A stretch of 39,046 nucleotides of DNA from an uncultured bacterium. Lineage in GTDB: Bacteria > Verrucomicrobiota > Kiritimatiellia > RFP12 > UBA1067. The notes below the pieces were generated by a model that saw only the letters and a program-made list of their open reading frames with translations, had not been told where the DNA came from and did not search any database. This document shows, piece after piece, positions 7,677 to 14,687 of the stretch. A program made the translations under genes and the position numbers. The first letter of the stretch is position 1. Every line of letters begins with the position of its first letter. The stretch is from contig CACWJS010000023.1 of assembly GCA_902761275.1 (NCBI GenBank), positions 1 to 39,046 of the forward strand, read 5' to 3'.

Positions 7677-9449
7677 TTAGTCGGCAACGTACTCGATGTC
7701 GTCGAGATAAAAGGCAAACGGCTTCCCCTGGCCGCCAAGCGTGAAGGCGAAGCCCGTCTTTATGCGCGAGAGGTCCTGGCCGTCGAGCGCGATGCGGTAG
7801 CGCGTCCACCCCTTCTTGAGCTCGACCTCGACCTCGCCCTTGCCCGTGTCGGGAAACGCACAGTCCTTTAACCCGCCGCAGAAAAACTTGACCCTCTCGC
7901 CGCCCTTCTCGCCGCGGGCCCAGAAGACGAGTGTATTTGCGGCCGTGAGGTTGAACCCGCCGTCCGCCTTGCCCCAGTCGTTAGCAGGACTCTGCCACAT
8001 GACGCCAGCCCAGTTGTCGTTCGCGGTGTAGGAGACCTTCATGCAAGCCGAGCCGGAATGCGGCTTTTCCGAGCATCCGTCCTCAACCTTGAGCGAGCCC
8101 GTGTTGCCCATGTAGCCCGAGACAAACCAATGCTGCGGCTCGTCGCGATACACCGCGAACGGCATCTTCTCCGCGCGCCTCTCCTTCTTCGGCTTCGGAC
8201 CCTTCCCTACCATCGGCCAGTTCGCATACGCGGCGTTGCCCTTGCCGTCGAAGCAGTACGCATAGAGGCGGTAATTTCCACCGCCGGGGAGCTTCACCTT
8301 TACCTTGTTCGTGCCCTGGCCCTCGACGATCGACTCGTCCCAGCCCTCGGGCATCGCGAGCCCAAGCCCAGCCTCCCCGTAGTAAGACGCCTCGTCAACG
8401 AGCGTCCACCGCCACGTGAGCTTGTCGCCTTCTGGATCCTTCGCGGATACGGACGCGGAAATCGTCTCCCCTTCCGCCGGCGCGTCCTTCGTGACCTTCA
8501 CTTCCCCGATGCGCGGACAGCGGTTCGCGACCTTGCCGCCCCAGAACTTCGCGAGCGTCGCGACGACTTCGAGCTTCGTGCCGTCGGGAAGCATCGTGCC
8601 GAACCAGGTCGGAGAGCCCTCGTTCTTGTGTCCCCACGTGAAGACATAGCCGCCGAGACACCACTTGCCCTTCTCGTCCAAGATCGTCTTTTCGTAGACT
8701 TCGCGGTACCAATCGGCCTTGTATGTGGAAGTCCACTCCAGCGGAAGCCCGTTGGGCGCCTTGCCGCATTCGTTCGCGCCCTTCGGCCCGTATTCCGTGA
8801 GGATGTAGGGGATCTTGCCGCCGAGCTCGCGCCAGCGCCTGCCGACGCTCGTCGCCCCGCCATAGGAGTTGATGCCCATGTACTGCAGCTCGGGCGCAAA
8901 CTCGAGAATCGCGTCGGCCTTGTCCTTCCACATGTCCGCGACGACAGTTCCGACAGGATGGTTTGGATCAGCCGCCTTCACCTTCTTCGCAAGGCGGTTG
9001 ATGAACTGCCACATCTCCTTCGGGTTCGGCTCGCCGAGTTCCATCTCGTTGCCGAGCGCATAGCAGAGAAGCGCGGGATGGTCCTTGATCTGCGCTACAG
9101 TCTCGAGCACCTCGCGCTCGGTCTGTTCGAGCGCCGCCTTGTCGAGATAGCTGAACCCGTGGTTGTGGTGCCCGAGCCAGAAGCCGAGCATTACGGTGTG
9201 GCCGTACTTCTGCGCTTCGTCCAGCTCCGCCTTCGCCTTGTCCGCGCCCCAGGTGCGGAACGAGTTTCCGCCGATCTCCTTCAGCAGCGCCTTCGAGCCG
9301 CCGCCGCCGCCGCCCTTTATGAAATAGGGCTTGCCGTTGAGCGTGAGATGCCAAGCGCCGGTCGAGCCCTCGATGCGGACAACAGAGCCGGCACCATGCA
9401 GGGCGAGCGCAGCAAAAAACAGGAGGAATGCAATGAGTTGGGTTTTCAT
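7677..9449 (-). CDS. Secreted clan-A glycoside hydrolase (GH2/GH5-like TIM barrel) with C-terminal carbohydrate-binding-like domain
   Basis: 590 aa with a signal peptide (1-20). Residues 35-310 form a TIM-barrel glycosidase: GGNSFRTWGAD (60-70), the acid/base motif YALGNE with Glu135, and the nucleophile motif PYILTEYGPKG with Glu219, the usual clan GH-A arrangement. Residues 315-415 look like a fibronectin/Ig-type linker, and 430-590 like a CBM11/CIA30-type jelly roll (FYLDDIEY at the end). It lacks the sugar-binding and immunoglobulin-like domains that precede the barrel in true GH2 enzymes, so the family cannot be fixed by eye. The divergent sugar-type regulator and the nearby GH81 enzyme point to beta-glucan breakdown, by inference. 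The stop codon touches the REP cluster. Confidence 0.82.
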   Translation of the reverse strand: MKTQLIAFLLFFAALALHGAGSVVRIEGSTGAWHLTLNGKPYFIKGGGGGGSKALLKEIGGNSFRTWGADKAKAELDEAQKYGHTVMLGFWLGHHNHGFSYLDKAALEQTEREVLETVAQIKDHPALLCYALGNEMELGEPNPKEMWQFINRLAKKVKAADPNHPVGTVVADMWKDKADAILEFAPELQYMGINSYGGATSVGRRWRELGGKIPYILTEYGPKGANECGKAPNGLPLEWTSTYKADWYREVYEKTILDEKGKWCLGGYVFTWGHKNEGSPTWFGTMLPDGTKLEVVATLAKFWGGKVANRCPRIGEVKVTKDAPAEGETISASVSAKDPEGDKLTWRWTLVDEASYYGEAGLGLAMPEGWDESIVEGQGTNKVKVKLPGGGNYRLYAYCFDGKGNAAYANWPMVGKGPKPKKERRAEKMPFAVYRDEPQHWFVSGYMGNTGSLKVEDGCSEKPHSGSACMKVSYTANDNWAGVMWQSPANDWGKADGGFNLTAANTLVFWARGEKGGERVKFFCGGLKDCAFPDTGKGEVEVELKKGWTRYRIALDGQDLSRIKTGFAFTLGGQGKPFAFYLDDIEYVAD

Positions 9450-9455
9450 GCCCCC

Positions 9456-9461
9456 ATTATA
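9456..9461 (-). promoter_or_regulatory. -10 element of the glycosidase gene, leaderless
   Basis: TATAAT on the minus strand, followed by GGGGGC and then ATG: a 6-nt gap, mirrored by the divergent regulator gene. No good -35 was seen, fitting activator dependence on the AraC-type regulator. Confidence 0.55.
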
Positions 9462-9490
9462 CTATTTTTCATACAGACCTGCACACTCTA

Positions 9491-9519
9491 TTGCGTTACA
9501 AAAACATGACCGATTGCGT
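9491..9519 (+). promoter_or_regulatory. Candidate regulator operator: two direct TTGCGT half-sites
   Basis: TTGCGTTAC at 9491-9499 and TTGCGTCA at 9514-9521 are direct repeats 23 bp apart, about two helical turns, the geometry used by AraC/XylR proteins. The right copy coincides with the -35 of the regulator gene, which suggests autorepression. The nonamer TTGCGTTAC also occurs at 6259-6267 upstream of the surface protein promoter. Confidence 0.4.
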
Positions 9520-9542
9520 CATCGCCCGAATTCTGGTACAAT
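9514..9542 (+). promoter_or_regulatory. Promoter of the XylR-type regulator, leaderless
   Basis: TTGCGT (9514-9519), 17-bp spacer, TACAAT (9537-9542), then six bases before the ATG at 9549. Start of transcription should coincide with the start codon. Confidence 0.6.
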
Positions 9543-9548
9543 AAAGGC

Positions 9549-10718
9549 ATGGATACCGTCCTTTTCATCACCGACCTTCATGTCGGCTCGCACGTCCCTG
9601 AGTTCGCCGGCGTCTACGAACGCGCGGCGGCACATCATTGGCGCGTCATCGAGCTTGAGCTCTCGCGCTCCGTTCGTCCCCTGCGCGAACTTGTCGCGCA
9701 GTGGAAGCCCGCGGGCTGCATACTCGAGGGATGCACCGTCAAGCCCGCGGAAGCGAAACGGGCGTTCAAGGGCATACCAATCGTAAACCTCGACCCCGAT
9801 GCCGGCACGTCTGCCTCAGCCCGCTATGTCGTTGAAAGCGACCCAGGGACAATCGCGGACTGGGCGGCAAAGGAGCTCCTTCGCACCAAGCCCGCCTCGT
9901 GCGCATACTTCGGGTGGTGCACGAAGACCGTCTGGAGCGCAGAACGCGGGTCCATCTTCAAGAAGACATTGCAACGAGATTCGAGTCTCCCCTTCGCCAG
10001 CTTCAAGGACGACTGGGAAATCGGCGACACTCTCGGCGTGCAGAAAAAGCTCGCGAAGTTCCTTGCGCCGCTCCCGAAGCCGGTCGGCATCTTCGCGGTG
10101 AACGACTATGCCGCCGTGCAGGTCGCCGAGGCATGCAGACAGTCTGGGCTCAATTGTCCCGGCGACTTCACGCTCGTCGGAGTCGACAACGAGGAGATGC
10201 ACTGCGAGTGCGCGGACCCGACCATCACTTCGATAGAGCTGGACTTCCGCGAGGCGGGCCGCCTCGCCGCCGACCTTCTCGCGGAGCTGATCGCGAACCC
10301 GAAACTTCCGCCGCGCCATCTAAAGTTCGGGCCTGTGCGCCTCGTCCGCAGGCAGTCTACGCGCGCGCTGAGGTTCAACGACCCGCGCATCACTCGCGCG
10401 GTCGAGAGAATTCGGCGCGACGCCACGGCAAGGCTCACGGCCGCCGACGTCCTCGCAGAACTGCCCTTCTCGCGGCGCGTCGCCGAGAAGCGCTTCCGCG
10501 CGGCCACCGGCAAGACGATACTCGAAGAGATTCAGGACGTCCGCTTCGAGAAGATCTGCGAGCTTTTGGCTACCGACATCCCGATCGGGCATATCGCCGG
10601 CAGATGCGGAATGCAGTCAGACTCGTTCCTTAAGCGCTTCTTCAAGGCGCGGACGGGACTGACGTTGCGCGAGTGGAGAAATCGCCAGATGCGACTAGCC
10701 CAGCGCCGTAGAGCGTGA
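9549..10718 (+). CDS. XylR-type transcription regulator (LacI-like sensor plus AraC HTH)
   Basis: 389 aa cytoplasmic regulator. Residues 1-270 are a periplasmic-binding-protein-like sugar sensor: a DLHVGSHVPEFAGVYERA opening, then PVGIFAVNDYAAVQVAEACR and DFTLVGVDNEEMHC, the effector-domain motifs of LacI/XylR proteins. Residues 285-389 are an AraC-type double helix-turn-helix (RVAEKRFRAATGKTILEEI and SDSFLKRFFKARTGLTLREWR). E. coli XylR has the same architecture and senses xylose; the ligand here is unknown. It is divergent from the glycosidase with a 99-nt shared promoter region, so it most likely activates that gene and perhaps the GH81 locus. Its 3' end overlaps coaX by 77 bp tail to tail. 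Confidence 0.88.
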   Translation: MDTVLFITDLHVGSHVPEFAGVYERAAAHHWRVIELELSRSVRPLRELVAQWKPAGCILEGCTVKPAEAKRAFKGIPIVNLDPDAGTSASARYVVESDPGTIADWAAKELLRTKPASCAYFGWCTKTVWSAERGSIFKKTLQRDSSLPFASFKDDWEIGDTLGVQKKLAKFLAPLPKPVGIFAVNDYAAVQVAEACRQSGLNCPGDFTLVGVDNEEMHCECADPTITSIELDFREAGRLAADLLAELIANPKLPPRHLKFGPVRLVRRQSTRALRFNDPRITRAVERIRRDATARLTAADVLAELPFSRRVAEKRFRAATGKTILEEIQDVRFEKICELLATDIPIGHIAGRCGMQSDSFLKRFFKARTGLTLREWRNRQMRLAQRRRA

Positions 10719-11544
10719 GCGTCGGGTCGATGACAAAAGGAAGGTCGAGGTCTTTAAGGACCCACTTGGCAAAGCCGCCGGTCGCGACAAGGCGGAAGTC
10801 CGTCTTGAAGTTCTTTTTAAGCTCGGCCACGATCTCGCGCACCATGCCGCGATAGCCGACGAGCGCGCCAAATCGCATCGCCTCCTCGGTCGAGCGGCCG
10901 ATCTTGGGCGCACGCCCTGAGCCGATCTTCATGCGCGGGAGCTTTGCCGTCCTCTCGAAAAGGTAGTCGCGCATCAATGGAAACCCGGGCGCAATCACGC
11001 CGCCGCGCCAGACACGGTCAGAAGTGACAACAGCTGCGGTAAGCGCCGTTCCGAAGTCCATCACAAGAACTGGCGCACCATAGCGCGACACCGCACCAGC
11101 GGCGTCTGCGAGACGGTCTGCGCCGATAGTCTCGGGCTTGGGGTAGTCGAGTTGGAGTTTTGAGTTGGAGTTGGAGAGTGGAACTTTATCGCCCCGTTTA
11201 AGTTGGAGTTTCGAGTTGGAGTTGGAGAGTGGAATCTTCTCCTCTTTTTTCACGGCAAAGCACTTGTACGTGACCTGGCGGAAGGCAAGGCCGTGCGACT
11301 TCGCGAACGCGCGCCATACGCGGTCGACTTTCGGCACGACAGAGACGTAGGCGAGGGTGAGTGGGTGAGTGGGGGAGTGAGAGAGTGGGTGAGTGGGGGA
11401 GTGGAGGAGTTTTACCAGCGACTCGACGACACGGGACGCCTCGCCAAAGCCGCCGTCACAATGGGCCACATGACTCACACGGCCGTTGGACCAAAGTCCC
11501 ACGGCCGTGGAGGTATTTCCTACGTCTACAACTACGAGTCTCAT
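10642..11544 (-). CDS. coaX: Type III pantothenate kinase with two in-frame repeat insertions
   Basis: Phosphorylates pantothenate, the first step of coenzyme A synthesis. The start ATG at 11544 overlaps the upstream stop as ATGA; an in-frame start further upstream would eat into the lipoprotein gene. The family motifs are present: VVVDVGNTSTAVGL (P-loop-like, Asp7), ETIGADRLADAAGA, and VLVMDFGTALTAAVV. The C-terminal LVATGGFAKWV and DPTLTLYG blocks are also normal. The 300-aa length exceeds the usual 250-260 because of two low-complexity stretches: HSPTHPLSHSPTHPL near residue 50, and a duplicated PLSNSNSKLQL segment just before the pantothenate-binding ETIGADR region. Both come from simple DNA repeats and lie in loops, so the enzyme may still work. 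Last gene of the nadC operon. Confidence 0.9.
   Translation of the reverse strand: MRLVVVDVGNTSTAVGLWSNGRVSHVAHCDGGFGEASRVVESLVKLLHSPTHPLSHSPTHPLTLAYVSVVPKVDRVWRAFAKSHGLAFRQVTYKCFAVKKEEKIPLSNSNSKLQLKRGDKVPLSNSNSKLQLDYPKPETIGADRLADAAGAVSRYGAPVLVMDFGTALTAAVVTSDRVWRGGVIAPGFPLMRDYLFERTAKLPRMKIGSGRAPKIGRSTEEAMRFGALVGYRGMVREIVAELKKNFKTDFRLVATGGFAKWVLKDLDLPFVIDPTLTLYGAGLVASGDFSTRATSVPSAP
11149..11235. repeat. GAGTTGGAGTT repeat, two blocks, inside coaX
   Basis: Two near-identical blocks (11149-11197 and 11201-11235) built from GAGTTGGAGTT words are separated by a few bases. They encode the duplicated PLSNSNSKLQL peptide. The same word family occurs at 33541-33573 between two other genes. Confidence 0.7.
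11355..11410. repeat. GTGAGTGGGGGA simple repeat inside coaX
   Basis: Imperfect tandem copies of GTGAGTGGG(GGA) over 56 bases, in frame in coaX as SPTHPLSHSPTHPL. Confidence 0.7.
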
Positions 11545-12062
11545 TCGCAGAGACGCAGCTGCTGGTCGCAAAACGTCCTTACGTAGCCGTCGTCAGTCGC
11601 GGCTCTCGCCCGCTTAAGCGCGGCGACCCATGTCTTGCGGTGTTCCCGGGACGGCGACGATCCGGCAAATACGCACGCCGGCTCATTCAAAGACTTCGGA
11701 CACATGACGAGCTGCGTTACAGCAGCGATCTGGGTGAGCGCCACCGGGTCACCGTCGTAAGACGTGCCAATCTTCGCAAGCAGCGCGTCGGCCGCAGCGG
11801 GCGTCTCGACGAACTTCCTCAGCACATCGGGCTTCGTCGCTTCCTCGACGAGCTTCGGGTTGGCGCGCTGCCACTCGTAGGCCATCTGGTAGCCGTCGAC
11901 ATGCGCCATCGCGTCGTCATACGAAGCGTAGGCGGTCGCGTTGGGCTGGCCAAGCTCGCCTTTGGGCGTGAACTCACCGTACTTCTGAGTGGCGCAGCCA
12001 GCGACAAGCAACACCGCCACAGAAACAAAGACTCCACAAAAAACATTTGTCAGAAGTTTCAT
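11541..12062 (-). CDS. Small predicted lipoprotein, function unknown
   Basis: 173 aa. Start chosen at the MKLLTNVF methionine (12062), which has GAAAGGAGAAGG just upstream; a longer frame to 12104 only reads through repeat DNA. A type II signal peptide ends in the lipobox LLVAGC (Cys23), so the protein should be lipid-anchored. The rest is helical and charged, with no domain that I recognise; CPKSLNEPACVFAGSSPSREHRK and a C-terminal CDQQLRLC place cysteines that could form disulfides. Its stop overlaps the coaX start (ATGA), so translation of the two is coupled. Nothing in the sequence links it to coenzyme metabolism. Confidence 0.75.
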   Translation of the reverse strand: MKLLTNVFCGVFVSVAVLLVAGCATQKYGEFTPKGELGQPNATAYASYDDAMAHVDGYQMAYEWQRANPKLVEEATKPDVLRKFVETPAAADALLAKIGTSYDGDPVALTQIAAVTQLVMCPKSLNEPACVFAGSSPSREHRKTWVAALKRARAATDDGYVRTFCDQQLRLCE

Positions 12063-12074
12063 AGTGCCTTCTCC

Positions 12075-12106
12075 TTTCAACTTTTCAACCTTACAACTTT
12101 TCAACC
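12075..12106. repeat. CTTTTCAACC simple repeat in the lipoprotein leader
   Basis: Copies of CTTTTCAACC / TTACAACTTTTCAACC lie between the oxidoreductase stop and the lipoprotein ribosome site. The same words, in coding orientation, are found inside the radical SAM gene (17415-17480). Confidence 0.6.
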
Positions 12107-12110
12107 AGCC

Positions 12111-13439
12111 CTACCCGAACATTTCCTTACGCCACGGCTCGCGCATCATGTCCTCCTGGTAGAGGAAGCGCTCGGCCGCCTCGTCGTTCTTCGCATGAAG
12201 CGTGTCGGGATCGAACTCGAAGCCACGCCCGAGACGCCACGCGACGATGGCGAGGTTGAACATCGTCGACGAGCGGAAGCCGTTAGACTCGTTGAGCGCG
12301 AACGTCTTGCGGTTGACGCACGAATCGATGAAGTCCGTCTGCTGGGGCGCAGGCTTCGGGAGCTCGGCGAGCGTCTTGAGGACCTTCTCTTCGGGCCACC
12401 ACGTGCCATTCGCCTCGCGGATGCGGAGCGTCTTGCCGTCTTTGTCCTTCTTGTAGACGCAAAGACCGTTCGACCCGCGCAGAAGCGGCTCGTCCTTTAG
12501 CGACACGTCGCCGTCGAGGATCACTTCAGTGCCGTCGGCGTATGTCAGCGTGAAACGGTCGAAGCTGCCGACCGCCTCGGGATGCTGCTTGAGCCCCTTG
12601 TAGTCGATCTTGACGGGCGAAGTCTCGTCCTTGCAAAGGAGGTACTGCAGCGGGTCGAGGTAATGCTGCGCCATGTCGCCAAGCCCGCCGGAATCGTAAT
12701 CCCAGTAGCCGCGGAAGGATGTGCCGAAGCGGTGGTCGCTGTAGGGCTTCCACGGCGCAGGGCCAAGCCACATGTCCCAGTCGAGACCCTCGGGAATCAT
12801 CTGCGCCTTGTCCTGGATACGCCCGGACCAGCCGAACTTCCACGAGAAGCCCTGACCCTGGCCGAAGACGCACTTGAGGGGGCCGTTGCCGAGAAGCCCG
12901 TTCTCGACAATCTGGCGAATCGGCTCGACGGTAGTGCCGAAACCATAGAACGTGTCCTTGAAGCGGAACCACGTGTTGAGGCGGAACATGCGCTTCTGCG
13001 CCTTGATCACCTCCTTCACGCGAATGCCCTCGCCAACAGTGCGAGTCATCGGCTTTTCGCACCAGACGTCCTTGCCGGCCTTCGCGGCCATCACGCTCTG
13101 GACGCCGTGCCAGTGTGGCGGCGTGCAGATGTGGACGATGTCGACGCCTGGGTCGTTGATCAGCTCGAGGAAGTTCTTGTAGCCCTTGATCTTGCCCCAG
13201 CCCGCCTTTTCAGCAGCAGCAAGGCCAGCCGCGACGCGGGGAGCGTAGCAGTCGGTGAGGCCGACGAGCCGCGAGCCCTTGAACGGCAGGTGGTTGGCGC
13301 TGTGCGCAATCTCGCCGAAGCCGATCAACGCGCGCGTGAGCTGGTTGGAAGGAGCCGTCGCCCCCCAAAGGACCTTCGCCGGGACGATGTTGAATGCCCC
13401 GAGCGCGGCCGCACCCTTCAGGAATTCTCTTCTTTTCAT
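12111..13439 (-). CDS. Tat-exported Gfo/Idh/MocA family oxidoreductase
   Basis: 442 aa NAD(P)-dependent dehydrogenase-like protein. The N-terminus MKRREFLKGAAALGAF carries a twin-arginine motif (RREFLKG) and a hydrophobic stretch, so it should be folded with cofactor and exported. A Rossmann domain (about 35-160) holds RALIGFGEIA, VDIVHICTPPHWHG and the family's catalytic-site motif DVWCEKPMTRTV; the C-terminal alpha/beta domain (about 165-440) contains DSGGLGDMAQHYLDPLQY. Such Tat-exported members are abundant in Planctomycetes and Verrucomicrobia and act on sugars or sugar derivatives; the substrate cannot be told. It sits between nadC (60 nt upstream) and the lipoprotein (48 nt downstream) on the same strand. 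Confidence 0.9.
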   Translation of the reverse strand: MKRREFLKGAAALGAFNIVPAKVLWGATAPSNQLTRALIGFGEIAHSANHLPFKGSRLVGLTDCYAPRVAAGLAAAEKAGWGKIKGYKNFLELINDPGVDIVHICTPPHWHGVQSVMAAKAGKDVWCEKPMTRTVGEGIRVKEVIKAQKRMFRLNTWFRFKDTFYGFGTTVEPIRQIVENGLLGNGPLKCVFGQGQGFSWKFGWSGRIQDKAQMIPEGLDWDMWLGPAPWKPYSDHRFGTSFRGYWDYDSGGLGDMAQHYLDPLQYLLCKDETSPVKIDYKGLKQHPEAVGSFDRFTLTYADGTEVILDGDVSLKDEPLLRGSNGLCVYKKDKDGKTLRIREANGTWWPEEKVLKTLAELPKPAPQQTDFIDSCVNRKTFALNESNGFRSSTMFNLAIVAWRLGRGFEFDPDTLHAKNDEAAERFLYQEDMMREPWRKEMFG

Positions 13440-13455
13440 ATCGCTGTGGATTCCC

Positions 13456-13484
13456 TTTTCGTGTGGTTAGTGTTTTTCGTGGTC
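13456..13484. repeat. TTTTCGTGTGGTTAGTGTTT repeat between nadC and the oxidoreductase
   Basis: TTTTCGTG-TGGTTAGTG-TTTTTCGTGG fills most of the 60-nt gap. It belongs to a style of intergenic simple repeat that I recall from many environmental genomes; recollection only. Confidence 0.45.
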
Positions 13485-13499
13485 TTACAATCGTCTGTA

Positions 13500-14390
13500 T
13501 CAGACCGTGCGCCATTCGAGCGAGAGGTCCACCGACCCAGCCGAGTGGGTGAGGCAGCCGAGCGAAATTGCGGTAACGCCCGTCGCGGCGACCTCTTTCG
13601 CGCGCTCAAGCGTAATGCCGCCGGAGGCCTCGGTCTTGGAAATCCCCTTGCACATCTTCACGCACTTCTTCATATCAGCGCAGGACATGTTGTCTAGCAT
13701 AATCCACTCAGGTCTAGCCTTAAGCGCGCTCGCGCACTCCCGCAAGCTCTCGACCTCGACCTCGACGGCGAGCTTCGGGAACTTCTTCCGCGCCGCGACG
13801 ACGGCCTGGTCGAGCTCGTCGGGATTGCCACCCTTCCAGAGACGGCGGTGGTTGTCCTTCATGAGAACGCGGTCGTACATGCCCATGCGGTGATTCGTTC
13901 CGCCACCGCAAAGGACAGCATACTTCTCGAAAACGCGGAGCCCCGGCGTCGTCTTGCGCGTGTCGAGGATGAGCGTCCCGTAGCGTTTCGTCGCGTCGAC
14001 GAACTTCCGCGCGAGCGTCGCGGTCGCGCACATGCGCTGCATGAAATTGAGGGCCGTGCGCTCGGCGGCGAGAATCGACCGCGCCTTGCCGCGGAAGGAA
14101 AGGATGGGCTCCTTCGGCTTCACGACGGAACCGTCTGGCTTGTGGATCACGACCTTGATCTTCGGGTCCACCGCCTTCATGACGGCCTTTGCGACTGTCG
14201 CGCCGGCGACCACGCAGCCAGCCCCCTTCGCGTATATCTCGCCGGTCGCGACGGCCTTGGGGTCAACAAGCGCTTCGCTCGTCGCGTCGCACCATTTCGA
14301 CTTGCGCGCGTCGAACGCGTCGGCAAGATCCTCGTCCAGCGCGAGCCGTACGGCTGCGCGGGCCCTCGTGGAAAGCATGACGTCCTTCAT
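13500..14390 (-). CDS. nadC: Nicotinate-nucleotide pyrophosphorylase (quinolinate phosphoribosyltransferase)
   Basis: 296 aa. Converts quinolinate and PRPP to nicotinate mononucleotide in NAD synthesis. All family blocks are visible: ERTALNFMQRMCATAT, DTRKTTPGLRVFEKYAV, GGGTNHRMGMYDRVLMKDNH, AVEVEVESL, EWIMLDNM and EASGGITLERAKEVAATGV. The start at MKDVMLSTR (14390) is 14 nt after the small membrane-protein stop; a longer frame extends across that gene and is not credible. MLSTRARAA at 14378 is an alternative start. There is no clear Shine-Dalgarno, so translation may be coupled. nadA and nadB are not in the window. Confidence 0.93.
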   Translation of the reverse strand: MKDVMLSTRARAAVRLALDEDLADAFDARKSKWCDATSEALVDPKAVATGEIYAKGAGCVVAGATVAKAVMKAVDPKIKVVIHKPDGSVVKPKEPILSFRGKARSILAAERTALNFMQRMCATATLARKFVDATKRYGTLILDTRKTTPGLRVFEKYAVLCGGGTNHRMGMYDRVLMKDNHRRLWKGGNPDELDQAVVAARKKFPKLAVEVEVESLRECASALKARPEWIMLDNMSCADMKKCVKMCKGISKTEASGGITLERAKEVAATGVTAISLGCLTHSAGSVDLSLEWRTV

Positions 14391-14404
14391 GGAAGAGACG
14401 TCCC

Positions 14405-14641
14405 TTAAGCAGGCATCAGGAATTCCCAATGCTTGTAGATCATCACCGTGAGCGTGACGGTAACAGCAAGGGCTATAAGGCCAAAGACAAGCGCGGCCGT
14501 GGCCGCATTCTTGCTGATGTAGCCGTTGCGCGGCGCCGCGGTGGTGGCTACGGGATCGAGCTTGAACCTGTCGGCGATCGCAGCCCCGCCGGCACCCTCG
14601 CCGCCGGCAACCTTCATCGGCTTGGTCTTTTTGATTTTCAT
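14405..14641 (-). CDS. Small single-span membrane protein, first gene of the nadC operon
   Basis: 78 aa. A basic N-terminus (MKIKKTKPMKVAGGEG) and a Gly/Ala-rich linker lead into one strong transmembrane segment (about 45-70, AALVFGLIALAVTVTLTVMIY), then a short tail. No family recognised. The -10 hexamer is 7 nt before the ATG, so the message appears leaderless. nadC begins 14 nt after its stop. Support comes from its own promoter and its fit between terminator and nadC, not from homology. Confidence 0.7.
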   Translation of the reverse strand: MKIKKTKPMKVAGGEGAGGAAIADRFKLDPVATTAAPRNGYISKNAATAALVFGLIALAVTVTLTVMIYKHWEFLMPA

Positions 14642-14648
14642 GCCGACA

Positions 14649-14654
14649 ATTATA
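14649..14654 (-). promoter_or_regulatory. -10 element of the nadC operon, leaderless
   Basis: TATAAT on the minus strand, 7 nt before the ATG at 14641, and placed directly after the FadL terminator T-run. Confidence 0.55.
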
Positions 14655-14657
14655 CCG

Positions 14658-14683
14658 AAAACCCGCCCTTGAAGTCAAGGGCG
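14658..14683 (-). terminator. Intrinsic terminator of the FadL-like gene
   Basis: On the minus strand CGCCCTTG and CAAGGGCG form a perfect 8-bp stem with loop ACTT, followed by GGTTTT. It starts 5 nt after the porin stop codon (14688). Confidence 0.75.
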
Positions 14684-14687
14684 CCGA

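Noticed and set aside
12582-13697. 371-codon open frame on the plus strand
   Set aside because: Antisense to the Gfo/Idh/MocA oxidoreductase and nadC; no recognisable motif.
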